From the NCBI GenBank assembly GCA_007026445.1, contig VDMD01000004.1:1860001-1924000 (forward strand): 64,000 nucleotides of DNA, given 5' to 3'. A program made the position numbers and the translations under genes. Below the pieces are notes generated by a model, which saw nothing but the letters and a program-made list of their open reading frames with translations, did not search any database and was not told the origin of the DNA. This document shows, one piece after another, positions 1-9,952 of this stretch. The number at the start of each line of letters is the position of its first letter. Within the stretch, counting starts at the first letter, position 1. Origin of the DNA: Schizophyllum amplum. Taxonomy: Eukaryota; Basidiomycota; Agaricomycetes; Agaricales; Schizophyllaceae.

Positions 1-1156
1 GCACGCGTCAGTTCCCCGTCCGCGAGAAAAGGCACAAAATCGCACCTCCACGCGGATAACCTCAATCGGCTGGTTCCATGTCGCGAGCGCGCCGCCAACA
101 GTGGACGCCGCAATCTTGTCCAAAGCGCCGAGCTTCTCGCTATCACCCACCCCGCGCACTCGCCGGATTGCGGTCTCAGCAAGACGTGCAAAGCCCATCC
201 TAAGATCGATGCGTATCGTGCGTCAGCGCTGGATGTTTATCACATGTCTCACTGGCCGCGTACCGGGAACCCCAGTTTGTGCACTGGCGGACCGCGACGG
301 CGTTCACGCCCTTGTTCACGCCGGCGAGGCCCTCGCGCCGGTAGATGTCGCCAAAAACGGCCCATGTCGAGGGGGGTTTGACGCCCGTGGCCGCTGTCTT
401 TGCACGCGTGATTTCTGCCGTCTTCATGCACGTCGTGAAGCCTAGTGGGGGAGGAAAGCGGGGTAAACACGGGGGTCTCTCTCGAATTATGCGTGTGATT
501 GTGCGCACCCATAGTCGCGTATGCCTGCATGATACCGCCGCTCATGCCTCCGATGAGGCCCGCAGCTGCAGGGCTGACGTTCATGGACAGGACCTTGGCC
601 TCGACCTCGGACGCGGTAAAGATAAGGACGGCACCCTTGGTCGATGCCTCTATCCATGCCTGCGAAGCGTTTTAGCGTGGATGTGGCGGGGAAGGAGCGA
701 ACGACGCACCCATGGAATGAGACCCTGGTAGAAGCCAACGACACCACCACGCGACCACACGCTTTTGCATGCCTGCCACATCGTCTGCGACCGGTTGGCG
801 GCCATCTGGGTCTTGAGGACCTCGAGGGGCTGGCCGAGCGTCGTGACCTGCGCGGATACGTGTCATTATCGTCCGTATAAACCGCAGGGGTCTGGACTGC
901 ATACCTCCTGTAACTATGGTTAGAGTGCAACGACACGACGGCAAGACTTGACACGCACAAACTAGACATTCCAGAGCAGCAGAGGGAGCACAGAAAGGTC
1001 AGTAAAGCCCAAAGACGCGTCGAATGGGTGTACCATGTTCATGATGCCCCCTGACGTACGTTAGTCCGAGACGATGACCCCAGCGCGTTCGTGCTTACCG
1101 ACGGCGATGTTCGACCAGTTGACGCCCTTCTGGCCAGGCTCCTTTGTGATGGCCAT
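1..1156 (-). CDS. YHM2: Mitochondrial carrier, YHM2-type citrate/oxoglutarate carrier (partial, 3' end outside window)
   Basis: A mitochondrial inner-membrane solute carrier. The family exchanges citrate for oxoglutarate and supports cytosolic NADPH supply; yeast Yhm2 was also linked to mtDNA maintenance. I start at the ATG at 1156 ([20 protein letters not shown]). Splicing at least six introns joins GIMNM, a very short exon reading F, then [103 protein letters not shown] and finally [11 protein letters not shown]. Carrier signatures PLEVLK and PIEVIR mark repeats 1 and 3. The coding sequence runs off the left edge, so the C-terminal repeat is incomplete. The YHM2 assignment rests on remembered family motifs; another tricarboxylate-type carrier is possible but less likely. 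Confidence 0.8.
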
Positions 1157-1673
1157 TGTACTTACCGACGCGGGGAGAGGGAGAGTGAGGTTAGGGGAAG
1201 GTGGTGGAGTGGACCAAGAGCGAATATACCGACGCAGCTAAATAATTCTCGTCCGAGCCTCCCAGCCCGGAACTGATGCCAACTTTTTGGGGCACAAACG
1301 CGATCGGCTCTGTCGGTCCGGCCCTGACGAAGGCGCGGTCATCCGCGCGGGGATGGTACGACCACCCAGCGAGCCTCCAATGGCGGCCTCACGATATCAC
1401 ACAAGTCCGACATCGCAGACACAACAATGGAGAAGTAGGGCATATAGAAACCGTTATTGTAGTAATCCACAAGTTAATGCGATAGGTAGGGTAAGTCGTC
1501 AACAAAGCTGCGGCGAGAGGGGGGTAAAATGAGCTGTGCCCTGGGCGGGCAGTGGTATAGTGGAAGTGAAGTAGTGAAGGCGGGATGTAGTCAAGCTGTT
1601 ACGAAAGGTTTAGCGAAGGTGCAAGAGGAGAGCGTGTCGGTCGTGAGGCCGTTGCGAGGCGTTCATGCCTTGT
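1157..1673. other. Intergenic: YHM2 promoter side and coiled-coil gene 3' flank
   Basis: About 500 nt between two minus-strand genes. It should hold the YHM2 5' flank and the 3' UTR of the coiled-coil gene. Open frames here are short, and I see no recognisable gene, RNA or repeat. Confidence 0.5.
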
Positions 1674-4600
1674 TCATGCCTGGGACTTGAGTTGCTGGAG
1701 CTCCTGCGTGACCGAGTCGAGGTCGGATTTATATCTGTCAACGCGTCAGCATCGAGCACAGTTTCGGACGTTTGGAGCAGATTGACGTTAGGATAGATTA
1801 GTGTGCGTAAGTTAGGTAGATATAGAGTGCGTTGTGGCAACAGAACGATATGATAGAATACAGCAAATAGAATAGGTGATAGGAATAAGATAGACGGGAA
1901 TAAGATAGCAGCGACGCAAAGCAAGAACATGAACACAAAGGATAGTTCGATGAAAGAATAGACGAATGAAACGATGAGGGTCAAAATGAGAGTGGGAGGG
2001 TATCAGAAAACGCCGTATAGCACGACTAGCGCGCCGACGGCGACTATGAAGGATCGGAAGCCAAAGAATCTCACGTACCGGCCAATGAGGTCCGTGCTCT
2101 CCTCCTGGTCCTGCTCGAGCACGTTGATCTCCATATCCTTGCGCTCCACATCCTGCTTGAGCGCGCCAATCTGGCTCTTCGCGTCTTCGAGCTCCTTCTG
2201 CAGCGCCTGGATCGCCTTGCCGTGCGCCGCCTCGAGATCGCCCATCTTCAGGTTGTGCGCCTCGTGCAGGCGCGCGAGCTCCTCACGCGTGACGCCGGGC
2301 GACATTGGCTGCGCGGAGCCGTTCGCCTTGGGCGCAGCGGCAGTCGCGTCCGCGGCGGCCTTCAGCGTCGCCACCTCGCCCTCGAGGTCAGAGATCTGGA
2401 GGAGCATGTCCGACTTGGTCGTGGCGAGGGTGCCGATCTCGGAGTCGTGCGTCGCGCGCAGGCGGTTCACTTCCTCCGCGCGCGCCTTCGCGTTCTCCTC
2501 AAGCTCGACCGCGTGCTTGCTCGACATCTCCTGCAGCGACGCCTTCGTCAGAGTGAGCATCTCATTTGCGGCGGACAGGTCGTCCTTGTACATCGAGACC
2601 TCCTTCGTGAGGCGCTCCAGCTCCTCGATGAGAACGGCAGGGGGCTCGTTGGGGGCGTCGCCGGCCGCCTTGGCGGCTGCCAGCTGCGTCGACAAGGAGT
2701 TGACCTCCCCTTTAGCAGCCTCGAGGGCGCTCTTGGCTTTGGCGAGATCGTCCTGAGTAGCCTTGAGCTCCAGATTGAGTTTGTTGATCTGCTTCTCGAG
2801 CGCGTTGGTCTGAGCTTCGACAGCTTCGGCGTGCTCAGCCTTGAGAGACTCCAGAGTGACAGCATTGGCAGCCTGAATCTGCTGTATCGTCGCGTCCGAG
2901 CTGGAGCGCAGGGACTGCAGGTCGACACCGTGGGCGGAAGCTGCCTCGGTCTGTGCATGCGGTGAGCAGTGAACGTGAGCGGAATATGACTACCATACCT
3001 TGGCCTTCTCGAAGGCCTCCTCGAGAAGCTTCTTGTGCTCTTCCTTCACAGCGTCAACCTTGGCGTTGTAATGAGACTCCTGGTTCTGTATGAAAACGTC
3101 AGCATAAGTCCACAGTATATACCCTGGACCTCACGTCGAGCTCCGTCTGGATTCGCTGCATCTCCGCCTCAATCTCCTGCTGCTTGGCCAAGCTGGCCTG
3201 TTCCGCATCGGCAGATTCTGCACATGTGCCCGGCTGCGGCCGTCGCATCAGTCTTCGCCTGTTCGTGAGCCTGCGTTGCTGCTTCGAGCTCTGCCTTCAC
3301 GCTCTCAAGCTGCTGGACAAGCGCGGCGTACTCGCCCGCCTTGGCCTCCAGCTCGCCAGCGTGCTCCGTCTTCGCGGCATCCGCAGCAGCGTTGAGTTCA
3401 GTCTCCTTCGCCTTGGCCTCTTCAACCGCCTTCTCCAATGCAGCGGTAGCCTCCGCCAGCTGAGCCTCGAGTGCCTGAGCTTGCTCGAGCCCGTTTCGCG
3501 CTCGTCGTGAGCCCTCCAGCGTCTCCTTCAGCTCGAGGATCTCGATCTCTAGCTCGGAGACCTTGTTGGCAGTCTCTTCCTTCTCAACTTTGAGCGCGTC
3601 AAGCTGTTCCTGGAGCTGCGTCGCGGAGCAGCCTTCTCCTCGAGCTCCTTGACTTTGGCGGCGTGAGCTTCTTCCCGTTCGGCTTGGGCCGCGCGGAGGG
3701 CCTCAGTCTCCTCTTGGATGGCGGCAAGCGTCTTCTGTGCGGCCAGCAGAGCTTCGCGGTCTACGGCCGCCGCTGCTGCATCGGAGGATGAAGTGCCACT
3801 GCTTGAGCGGAGCTCTTGCAGGTTGACGCGTGCAGCATTCACTTCCTCTTCCAACTTAGCCAAGTTCTCTTGCAAGGTCCCGACCAGATCTGCTTGAGCA
3901 GTCGAAGCCTCTCTGGCAGCCTCAAGCTGAAGAATGGTCAATAAAGCGCCGCCATGAGTTATTATGTGCGTACCTCGGCCTTGACAGCCTCAAGGGTAGA
4001 GGTCTTGGTGGCTTCGAGCTCCTGCAATGCCTTCTCCTTCTCCTCCAGCTCCGATTTCGTAGTCTCAAGCGACGACTTTAAAGTCTCAATCTCAGATTCG
4101 AGGGCAGCAATCGCGTCCGTCTTCTCTTTAAGCTGCAGCAAGATACGCTCAGTACGCGATTCATGCCATTAGTGAGCGTCCGCACCTTGTGCTGCGCATC
4201 ATCCAGGGCCTTGCTGTCGCCACTGGGCGCAGATGAGATAGAGGTCGGCGTGCGCGCATGCCTTGTAACCGTCGCGCCGGTGACAGACGGCTTGGAGACA
4301 GGCGCTCTGGAAGCCGCACCGACAGGAGGTCGTGCGGCAGATGCAGTACGCTTGGCGGGTTCCGCGACTGAGGGACGCGGCCTGGCGGTTACAGGCTTCG
4401 TCGCCGTGGGAGATGTGCGCGATGTGGCTGAGGTTGGCGATGTTGCGGTTGTCGGCTTCGAAGCAGACGTGACGCGGGCACCGACAGCGGGCTTTGCCAA
4501 TGAGGGTGCGACGGAGGCACGACGGGCAGCGGGTCCAGTGGCGCTCGGGACAGCCGGCTTGCCAGAGAGGGACGGCCGCGATGCATGCGTGGGTTTCTTG

Positions 4601-5162
4601 ACAGGCTCCTTCGTCGCCGTCGATGCGGGCCTCGTAGTCGTCGGTTTAGCCGTCGGTTTCTCGACGCCGAACTTGCCGGAGGCGAGCACCTACGACACAG
4701 GCGGTGTCATGATCCGAGAGCATTATTGAAAGTCGTACGGCCACACACCTTCTTCACGGGCGCGCCGTTCGTCTTGCCCGCAGGGGCCTTAGATGGGGAG
4801 GTCATGGTCTTCTTGACGCCGGGAACGGGCTTGGGCTCTACCTTTTCCTTGGTCGCTTCGGCTTCGGATTCGTGCTCGTGGGCAGACGCGTTCGATTCCT
4901 TGTCCGCGTCTGAAGCGGCTGGTTCCGCGTCCGATTGCGTAGGCGTCCCATCTACATCTGCTGCCGCCTCAGGCGCGTCTTCGGCGTGGTCAGCAGGCTG
5001 TTCAGAGGCGATAGGGTCTGACGTCTCGGACTTCGGTGCGTCCGAGGCGGCCTCATGGTCGGCTTCATGAGGGCTCTCTGCGCGCGCAGATTCAGAAGCA
5101 GCAGCGTCCGCGTCGACGTGCTCTTCAGGCGCAGCAGCGGCGACTCCTTCGGCGTCAGACAT
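1674..5162 (-). CDS. Large coiled-coil protein with Ala/Ser/Pro-rich acidic N-terminus; alternative tail-anchored or soluble C-terminus
   Basis: Unidentified protein of about 1,000 residues. Start at 5162 (MSDAEGVAAAAPEEHVDADA). Exon 1 (to 4749) is acidic and low-complexity. Exon 2 (from 4689) is a basic Thr/Ala/Pro-rich linker. From about 4150 to 1700 the protein is almost continuous heptads (for example LEATKTSTLEAVKAE, LAKLEEEVNAARVNLQEL, KVDAVKEEHKKLLEEAFEKA). The end is either SDLDSVTQELQQLKSQA (last exon 1734-1674) or a hydrophobic tail if the last intron is retained (stop at 2003). Two frame jumps in otherwise good heptads, near 3620-3635 and 3220-3230, are offset in opposite directions, and the first fits a lost base. 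A 38-nt candidate intron joins QHK to RILLQLKEK near 4150-4187. A structural or golgin-like role is possible, but the sequence shows no defining domain. Confidence 0.7.
1735..2078 (-). other. Retainable terminal intron encoding a C-terminal membrane anchor
   Basis: The exon ends at 2079 in ...DLIG plus CG, followed by a consensus donor GTACGTGAG. An acceptor TTGACAG ends at 1735, with a branch-like GCTGAC just upstream. Joining CG to the next A gives CGA (Arg) and continues in frame as YKSDLDSVTQELQQLK. If the 344-nt intron is retained, translation reads YVRFFGFRSFIVAVGALVVL then YGVF and stops at 2003. That is one hydrophobic helix of about 18 residues at the extreme C-terminus, a classic tail anchor. 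Confidence 0.6.
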
Positions 5163-5423
5163 CGGCGGCGAGAAAGATGGCGGTTTAAGGAAAGGACGGT
5201 CGGGTTGGCCGGATAACAATGGTCCAGCCAGTAAAGAAAGACGAGCTCAGGACGGGCGGTGACACGACCCAAATTGCGGATGATCACGTTCTCACGCGCG
5301 TGATCTCATCCCGCACGACGCGTCGCGTCAGGTCGCGTCGTGCCCCGTTCAGCCTCCGCGGGGCGCCTTGGCGACATAAATAATATTCGTACGGCTATCG
5401 CTAGGTTACGAGTAGAAGACGTC

Positions 5424-6451
5424 CTAGGCGCTACGCGCATCCCATGCCTCGCTGATGCCCGCCAGATCGTCCGCATTCACCCAGTCCGATCCAGCATCCC
5501 AGAACTTGTTCCATGTATCCGTGTTGTCATCCGTGTTCCAGAAACGCGTCTTGATGTTGAAGTCGTGGGCACCCTGCACAAGCTCCTTCATCTGGTCGTC
5601 CTATAGTAGCGTCAGTTTATGTCCGTAACGGTGCGGGCTGAACACCTACTCCAGAAACCTTCGAATAGTCGCAGCTCGCAAGCGGAGCAATCTCAGGCCC
5701 CCACTCTTGCCCATCAGCGGGCTTGGTACTGTAGAGAGACAAGATGTTGGCGTCGTAGAAGAAGTCGCGTGGGTCTGCTGCGACAACAGACTCCAGAGGA
5801 GTGTTGCCCGTGCCTACAACGGTAACCGCGCCTTGCTGCAATGCGCCACCTGTGTAAGTGGTGAGATAGCCACCGGTGCGCAAGGGCTCAAGAGCGTCGA
5901 TGAGCGGCTGGTATGTGCTGCAAGCGTCGGTGAGCATCAAATCGCGTACTTCGCGCGCACGACGCTCACTCTCCGCCATCGGTCTTGAAGTCAATCAACA
6001 GCTGCAGTTGGGAATCCTTAGAGATCCTGGACCGTACTTAGTCTAGGAGATTGGTGCTCATTTGAGAATGCTCACGTCGTGGGGGACTCCATCGAGCCAT
6101 TGATGATGGCCAGGATGGGTTGGATGTACAAGGAGTCCAGCGTCTTGGAATCATCAAGGTCGAACAGGGTATGACCGACCTTTCAAAGCGATGAGCATGC
6201 ACCCTGAGATCCTTATAGCAACAGCACTCACAAGCAGCTTCTCATCCCGCCACCAGATATCCGCCTCGACGCTCACGATCCCGAGGTCGAGCGCAGTCAT
6301 CAGCGGCGTCTCGCGGGTGTCTAGGACAGCACGTCACATCAGAACTACAAGACAATCCTAAAGCGAGCTCACAGTCATTGTGCGAATGAATTGGCTTCAC
6401 AGCAGCGGCGCTCGCGGAGAGAGCGGCCAGGACGGCAGCGGCTTTGGACAT
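5424..6451 (-). CDS. AIM6: AIM6-like PLC-type phosphodiesterase (altered inheritance of mitochondria 6 family)
   Basis: Member of the fungal AIM6 family, with a PLC-like phosphodiesterase TIM-barrel fold; substrate unknown. Start at 6451. The N-terminus MSKAAAVLAALSASAAA is signal-peptide-like and is followed by VKPIHSHND, the family's first catalytic His motif. Spliced exons give YTRETPLMTALDLGIVSVEA-DIWW (acid residues of the active site), VGHTLFDLDDSKTLDSLYIQ, LLIDFKTDGGDTYQPLIDAL, DFFYDANILSLYS and IKTRFWNTDDNTDTWNKFWD, ending WVNADDLAGISEAWDARSA. The 52-nt intron GTGAGCG...TTGCAG (about 5970-5920) restores the LLIDFKTDGGD-TYQPL frame, so the uninterrupted ORF through it is misleading. 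All five introns are canonical, and no frameshift is needed. Confidence 0.85.
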
Positions 6452-6803
6452 GGTGGCGAGTGAAGGAGGTGAGATGGAAGGAGAGACGTCAGGTTGAAAC
6501 GAAGGTATACTCGTCCGCGTTGGTCTCAGGGCGTTGGAGGCAAGAGGACAAGCGCTCCGCTCGACCCGTGAAGGTTATGAGCATCACTGACCGGGAGTCG
6601 ATTGAAACGATCGAGTGACGAGACACGCATGTGCGCCCGCATACGAACGTGTATGGGCTGTATTCGGCTCACGTTCACTGTGGCTTCATTATGATGGCAC
6701 TCAGAGTCGGTAAGTATGGTGACCCGCGTTGGACTGCCAGAGGCGAAGGACGACGAGGATATTGGCGAGGAAGAAGGTTCGGAACTTGGGATTATGGCCA
6801 CGG
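6452..6803. other. Intergenic
   Basis: 5' flank of the AIM6-like gene, running up to the inverted-repeat island. No gene seen. Confidence 0.5.
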
Positions 6804-6814
6804 TACCGGTATGC

Positions 6815-6920
6815 GTGCCCCCATTGGACAAAATTAATAGGCTTTGGATTTTCTTGATTTTGCTTTGGTTTTGGCTCACGTGACGTTAGCTTTCGTCTTC
6901 AGCCACGTGATCTTGGCTTT
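6815..6920 (+). repeat. Left terminal inverted repeat with two CACGTGA motifs
   Basis: Inner part reads GGCTCACGTGACGTTAGCTT and AGCCACGTGATCTTGGCTTT in succession. The arm pairs with the right end of the island. Confidence 0.6.
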
Positions 6921-6948
6921 GTTCTCTTGACTTTCGTCTAAACCACCA

Positions 6949-8772
6949 TGGCCTACGTCGACGGACTCTCCGTCTTCGGTTTCGCTCTGAGACGTCTAGA
7001 CTCTAGACTTTTGACTAGGATTTTTGCTTCAGGTCCTGACCGTCCTCAGGTCCGTGACCGCCACGGTGCCGCCTGGCGAGTCGTCAAGTTAATGATAATA
7101 CGCAAGGTATGCGGCTGCTATCTCTCGCACCTACTACCCGTTGTCATGCCTGTTGCTGACAGATATTCTCGACTTCGATAGACATACCAGGATGTACATA
7201 GCTTGCTCATCGGCGCTGTGGAAGGCAAGACGCTGTCGCGCGACGCGCGCTGTGTTCTGATCCATTATGTTGGGAGCAAAATGCTCTTCTTCTCGTCCCA
7301 TGCCTTCGCTGCATGCGTGTGCTGATGCTGTCACAGGGTAATTGACCCCGCCTGCGTCCGCGCGGAGGTTCTACAAGACGCTAGTACATCCACTTTCAGA
7401 CATACCACCCGCATAGATGAACGTGACAAGTCGCCGGACAAGTACGCACGCTCACCAGTCACTCGGAGAGATATTTCTTCTGAGGCGAGGTTCTCGCCCA
7501 TCTGATGTCAGCGCTGACATTAGCGCAAGGGATTTTCTCTTTATAAGTACCATGGATGGGACTATTCAAGGACCTACTACGCAGGGCGTGCGCGCGGTTG
7601 TCTTGTGGGAAACTACGTTGTGCGACGTGAGTAAGTCCCTTCCACCTGTGCGTGCATCGTCAGCACGCTCGTCCCTGACCCGTGCTCGTCCCGCGGTGTG
7701 CGCTGAGTCGGCGACGTCGTACCTGCGTCCCCGGCAGGACTCAATGCGGTGTGGGCATGGGACCGCGGGTCTCATCTGCTTGCGCGGCTTCTGCATGGCG
7801 CTTGAGCAGGTCGTTAAGGGCATCAACGTTCAGCTCAGACCCATGAGCCACCCGCGTCTTGGTTTTCTGGCACTGCCTCAAGCAGGATGACTCGTCCTTC
7901 CCTACCTCAGCGAACCTTGACGCCTTCCTTCCGAGTCCGGAGAACGACGAGGCGAACGACCACGTCAACGTGCAAGGTGCGCATCCAGCTTTAATTCCCC
8001 AGTAGATGAGGCTGACATCTGCACCGTTCACAGAGGATCTTTTCAAGCTCGTGCACGAGATCGGCGCAGGAAGCACTGATCGTGTTGCTCAAGAACGGGA
8101 GGGACGCACTGCCGTCAAAAGCTGCGTGCGCGTGTCCCTGTCGGTAGCGATGCTGGCCCTGGCAAGATGGGCCTGTACCAGTTCGTCGACCGGGGTGATG
8201 ACGATGACATCCGGCACGACAAACGTCACCTACTTACCTGACTTCTCCGCTCGAGGCCCTCCAAGCCGGCACGCGCAATGAGAGGACGGTGGTGTCAGGG
8301 ATCTCGGACGACTTCAACCTTCCGCTGTCTGGCAATATGGCAAAGCGCATGCGGACGATGGCGCCTGGGCGGAATGCTGCGCTCGTCGCATTCGATCCGG
8401 ACCATGGTGCCGCAGATCCCGCAGCTGTACGCGAACCGGACGGCATCATCAGGTGAGCCGCCGCCTGTCCTTAAGGGCCTCACACACATCGAGGGGAGCC
8501 CTGGCGAGACCAGTCATGTCTGCCTGCCGCTCTCGAGGTACGTCTGCAGCGAATGGGCTTGTTGTACGGTCAGCCTTGACTCCTGCACAGGGAACCGTCT
8601 TCCTATCTACGGTCTCGCAAGGATGGGCAAAGCCGCACGGGACCATCAGCCTGACGGCTGGCGCGAGCAGCTACAAGAGCGCAGCTCACGCAATACGCCG
8701 CCTCCCGCCTTCGTGTCCGTCGACCGTAAGGCAGCACATATGTGCCCGGTGAACAAGCTCGAAAGCTCGTGA
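6949..8772 (+). pseudogene. Degenerate or unrecognised interior coding sequence of the TIR island
   Basis: An ATG at 6949 opens MAYVDGLSVFGFALRRLDSR and continues to RDRHGAAWRVVK. Other protein-like stretches follow on the same strand in different frames, separated by plausible splice signals: FWHCLKQDDSSFPTSANLDA (about 7865), EDLFKLVHEIGAG (after an acceptor near 8033), SPLEALQAGTRNERTVVSGI then SDDFNLPLSGNMAKRM and MAPGRNAALVAFDPDHG (about 8242-8450), and LPIYGLARMGKAARDHQPDG (about 8595). I could not join them into one clean frame, and I recognise no domain. This is either a decayed transposon gene or an intact multi-exon gene I cannot resolve by eye. Confidence 0.35.
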
Positions 8773-9339
8773 GCTAATGGGTCAACGCTCGGCAAGAAAA
8801 GCGGGCAATATACGGTGAGCAGAGTCGGCATGGAGGGTAGCCTGACAAACAATACAGGTGCGAGTCGAGGAGACCACACCGCTTGACAAGCGGAGAACGT
8901 GGATGAGCTACAGGCCGTCCGCCGTGAGGTAGTAAGGTACTGTCCAGCGAGCATGGCGGGCGCGGTATGGCATGGAGGCCTCGAACGGCTTCGCAAGCAA
9001 GGAGGACGGGGGGATATCACGCTCGATCAATCAGCAAGGCGGGCGGGTCGACTGCGAGGCGAGCGCGCTCCTTGGGCCTAAGTACGCCGCGTTGACCAGG
9101 CCCTTGGCGAGGCCAATTTTCGTGTGACTCTGTGTGCGGAACAAGGATCTGCCATGAACGGTGGTCGGCGTGGTCACAAGTTGGACGATACAATAGAATA
9201 TCTACTGTGGTAAGTCGACGGATCCGTGACATGTCGGAGACCGTGACAGTACGTCACCAGGGCTGAGTACTCGAGATCTCTGAGGTAAAATATTTGATCA
9301 AGAAAGCAAAGACGTGTCTTGGGGCTTGGGTGAAAGACC

Positions 9340-9487
9340 GAAGACGAACACCAACATCATGTGACTCAAAGCTACCGTCATGTGACCCGAAGCTAACGTC
9401 ATGTGATCCCAAAACCAAAGCCAAGCCCGCCAAAGCAACGACCAAAACCCTGCGTGAACACTACCTGATTTTGTCCAGTCCGGGCAC
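9340..9487 (-). repeat. Right terminal inverted repeat with three TCATGTGA motifs
   Basis: Three direct copies of a roughly 20-nt unit (ATCATGTGACTCAAAGCTAC, GTCATGTGACCCGAAGCTAA, GTCATGTGATCCCAAAACC) are followed by the outer arm that pairs with the left end. Confidence 0.6.
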
Positions 9488-9499
9488 TTATATACCGGT

Positions 9500-9952
9500 C
9501 CGGATCGCCGAACTCCAACTATGCTTCCGAATTTCTGAGTTTCTCTCACCTTTCTCTCCATGAACTTGAGCTGCAAACTCCTCAGGGTATATGCAAGACC
9601 GTATACGAAGTTTGTCTATATAGTGTAGACATCCATGTAAGTAGCGCATCGCGTTACAAGCCAGCAGCTCTCTCCATCGCCACCCTTCAGTGGAGTCACC
9701 GAATGTCGCGACCAGCGTACGGGAGATGCCCGCCTGGCCCAAGTTCTTCAACACGTCCCGTTTCACCACCTCCGACGACCTGATCCGGCGTTTGCGTGGC
9801 CCACCGCACGTTCACCATCTTTTGCCATCCGCGCCCGTAACGGTACATCACCCGAGCTCGCTCACCTCATGGCTTGCATTCGGCATTCATCAACACTCTT
9901 CGCTTTCCTTCCTCCTTTCCTCGTTGTCCTCCTCGACGTCCGCTAATCTGCC
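9500..9952. other. Intergenic, promoter side of the secreted protein gene
   Basis: No gene recognised. Pyrimidine-rich tracts (about 9895-9945) precede the start codon, as is common at fungal transcription starts. Confidence 0.4.

Larger units (their letters stand above)
6804..9499. mobile_element. Putative TIR DNA transposon or derived island, family unassigned
   Basis: The two ends are inverted copies of each other. Left GTGCCC (6815), TTGGACAAAATTA (6824), CTTTGGTTTTGG (6863) and CACGTGACGTTAGCTT (6877) match, in order and reverse-complemented, GGGCAC (9482), TGATTTTGTCCAG (around 9466-9478), CCAAAACCAAAG (9409-9420) and AAGCTAACGTCATGTGA around 9391-9406. Spacing inside the repeats differs by small indels. 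TACCGGT lies just outside both ends (6804-6810 and 9493-9499) as a possible 7-bp target duplication, but ACCGGT is palindromic, so it could instead be part of the TIR. I cannot recognise a transposase in the interior. Confidence 0.55.

Noticed and set aside
1610..1984. 124-codon hydrophobic minus-strand ORF
   Set aside because: It runs through the terminal intron and last exon of the coiled-coil gene in another frame, and the true last exon is in a different phase.
5617..5994. Continuous ORF as a separate 125-residue protein
   Set aside because: It reads through an intron. The AIM6 frame LLIDFKTDGGD-TYQPL needs the 52-nt splice, so this is part of AIM6.
7417..7890. 157-codon ORF inside the island as a gene
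   Set aside because: It crosses several likely splice sites, and the best protein-like stretches lie in other frames.
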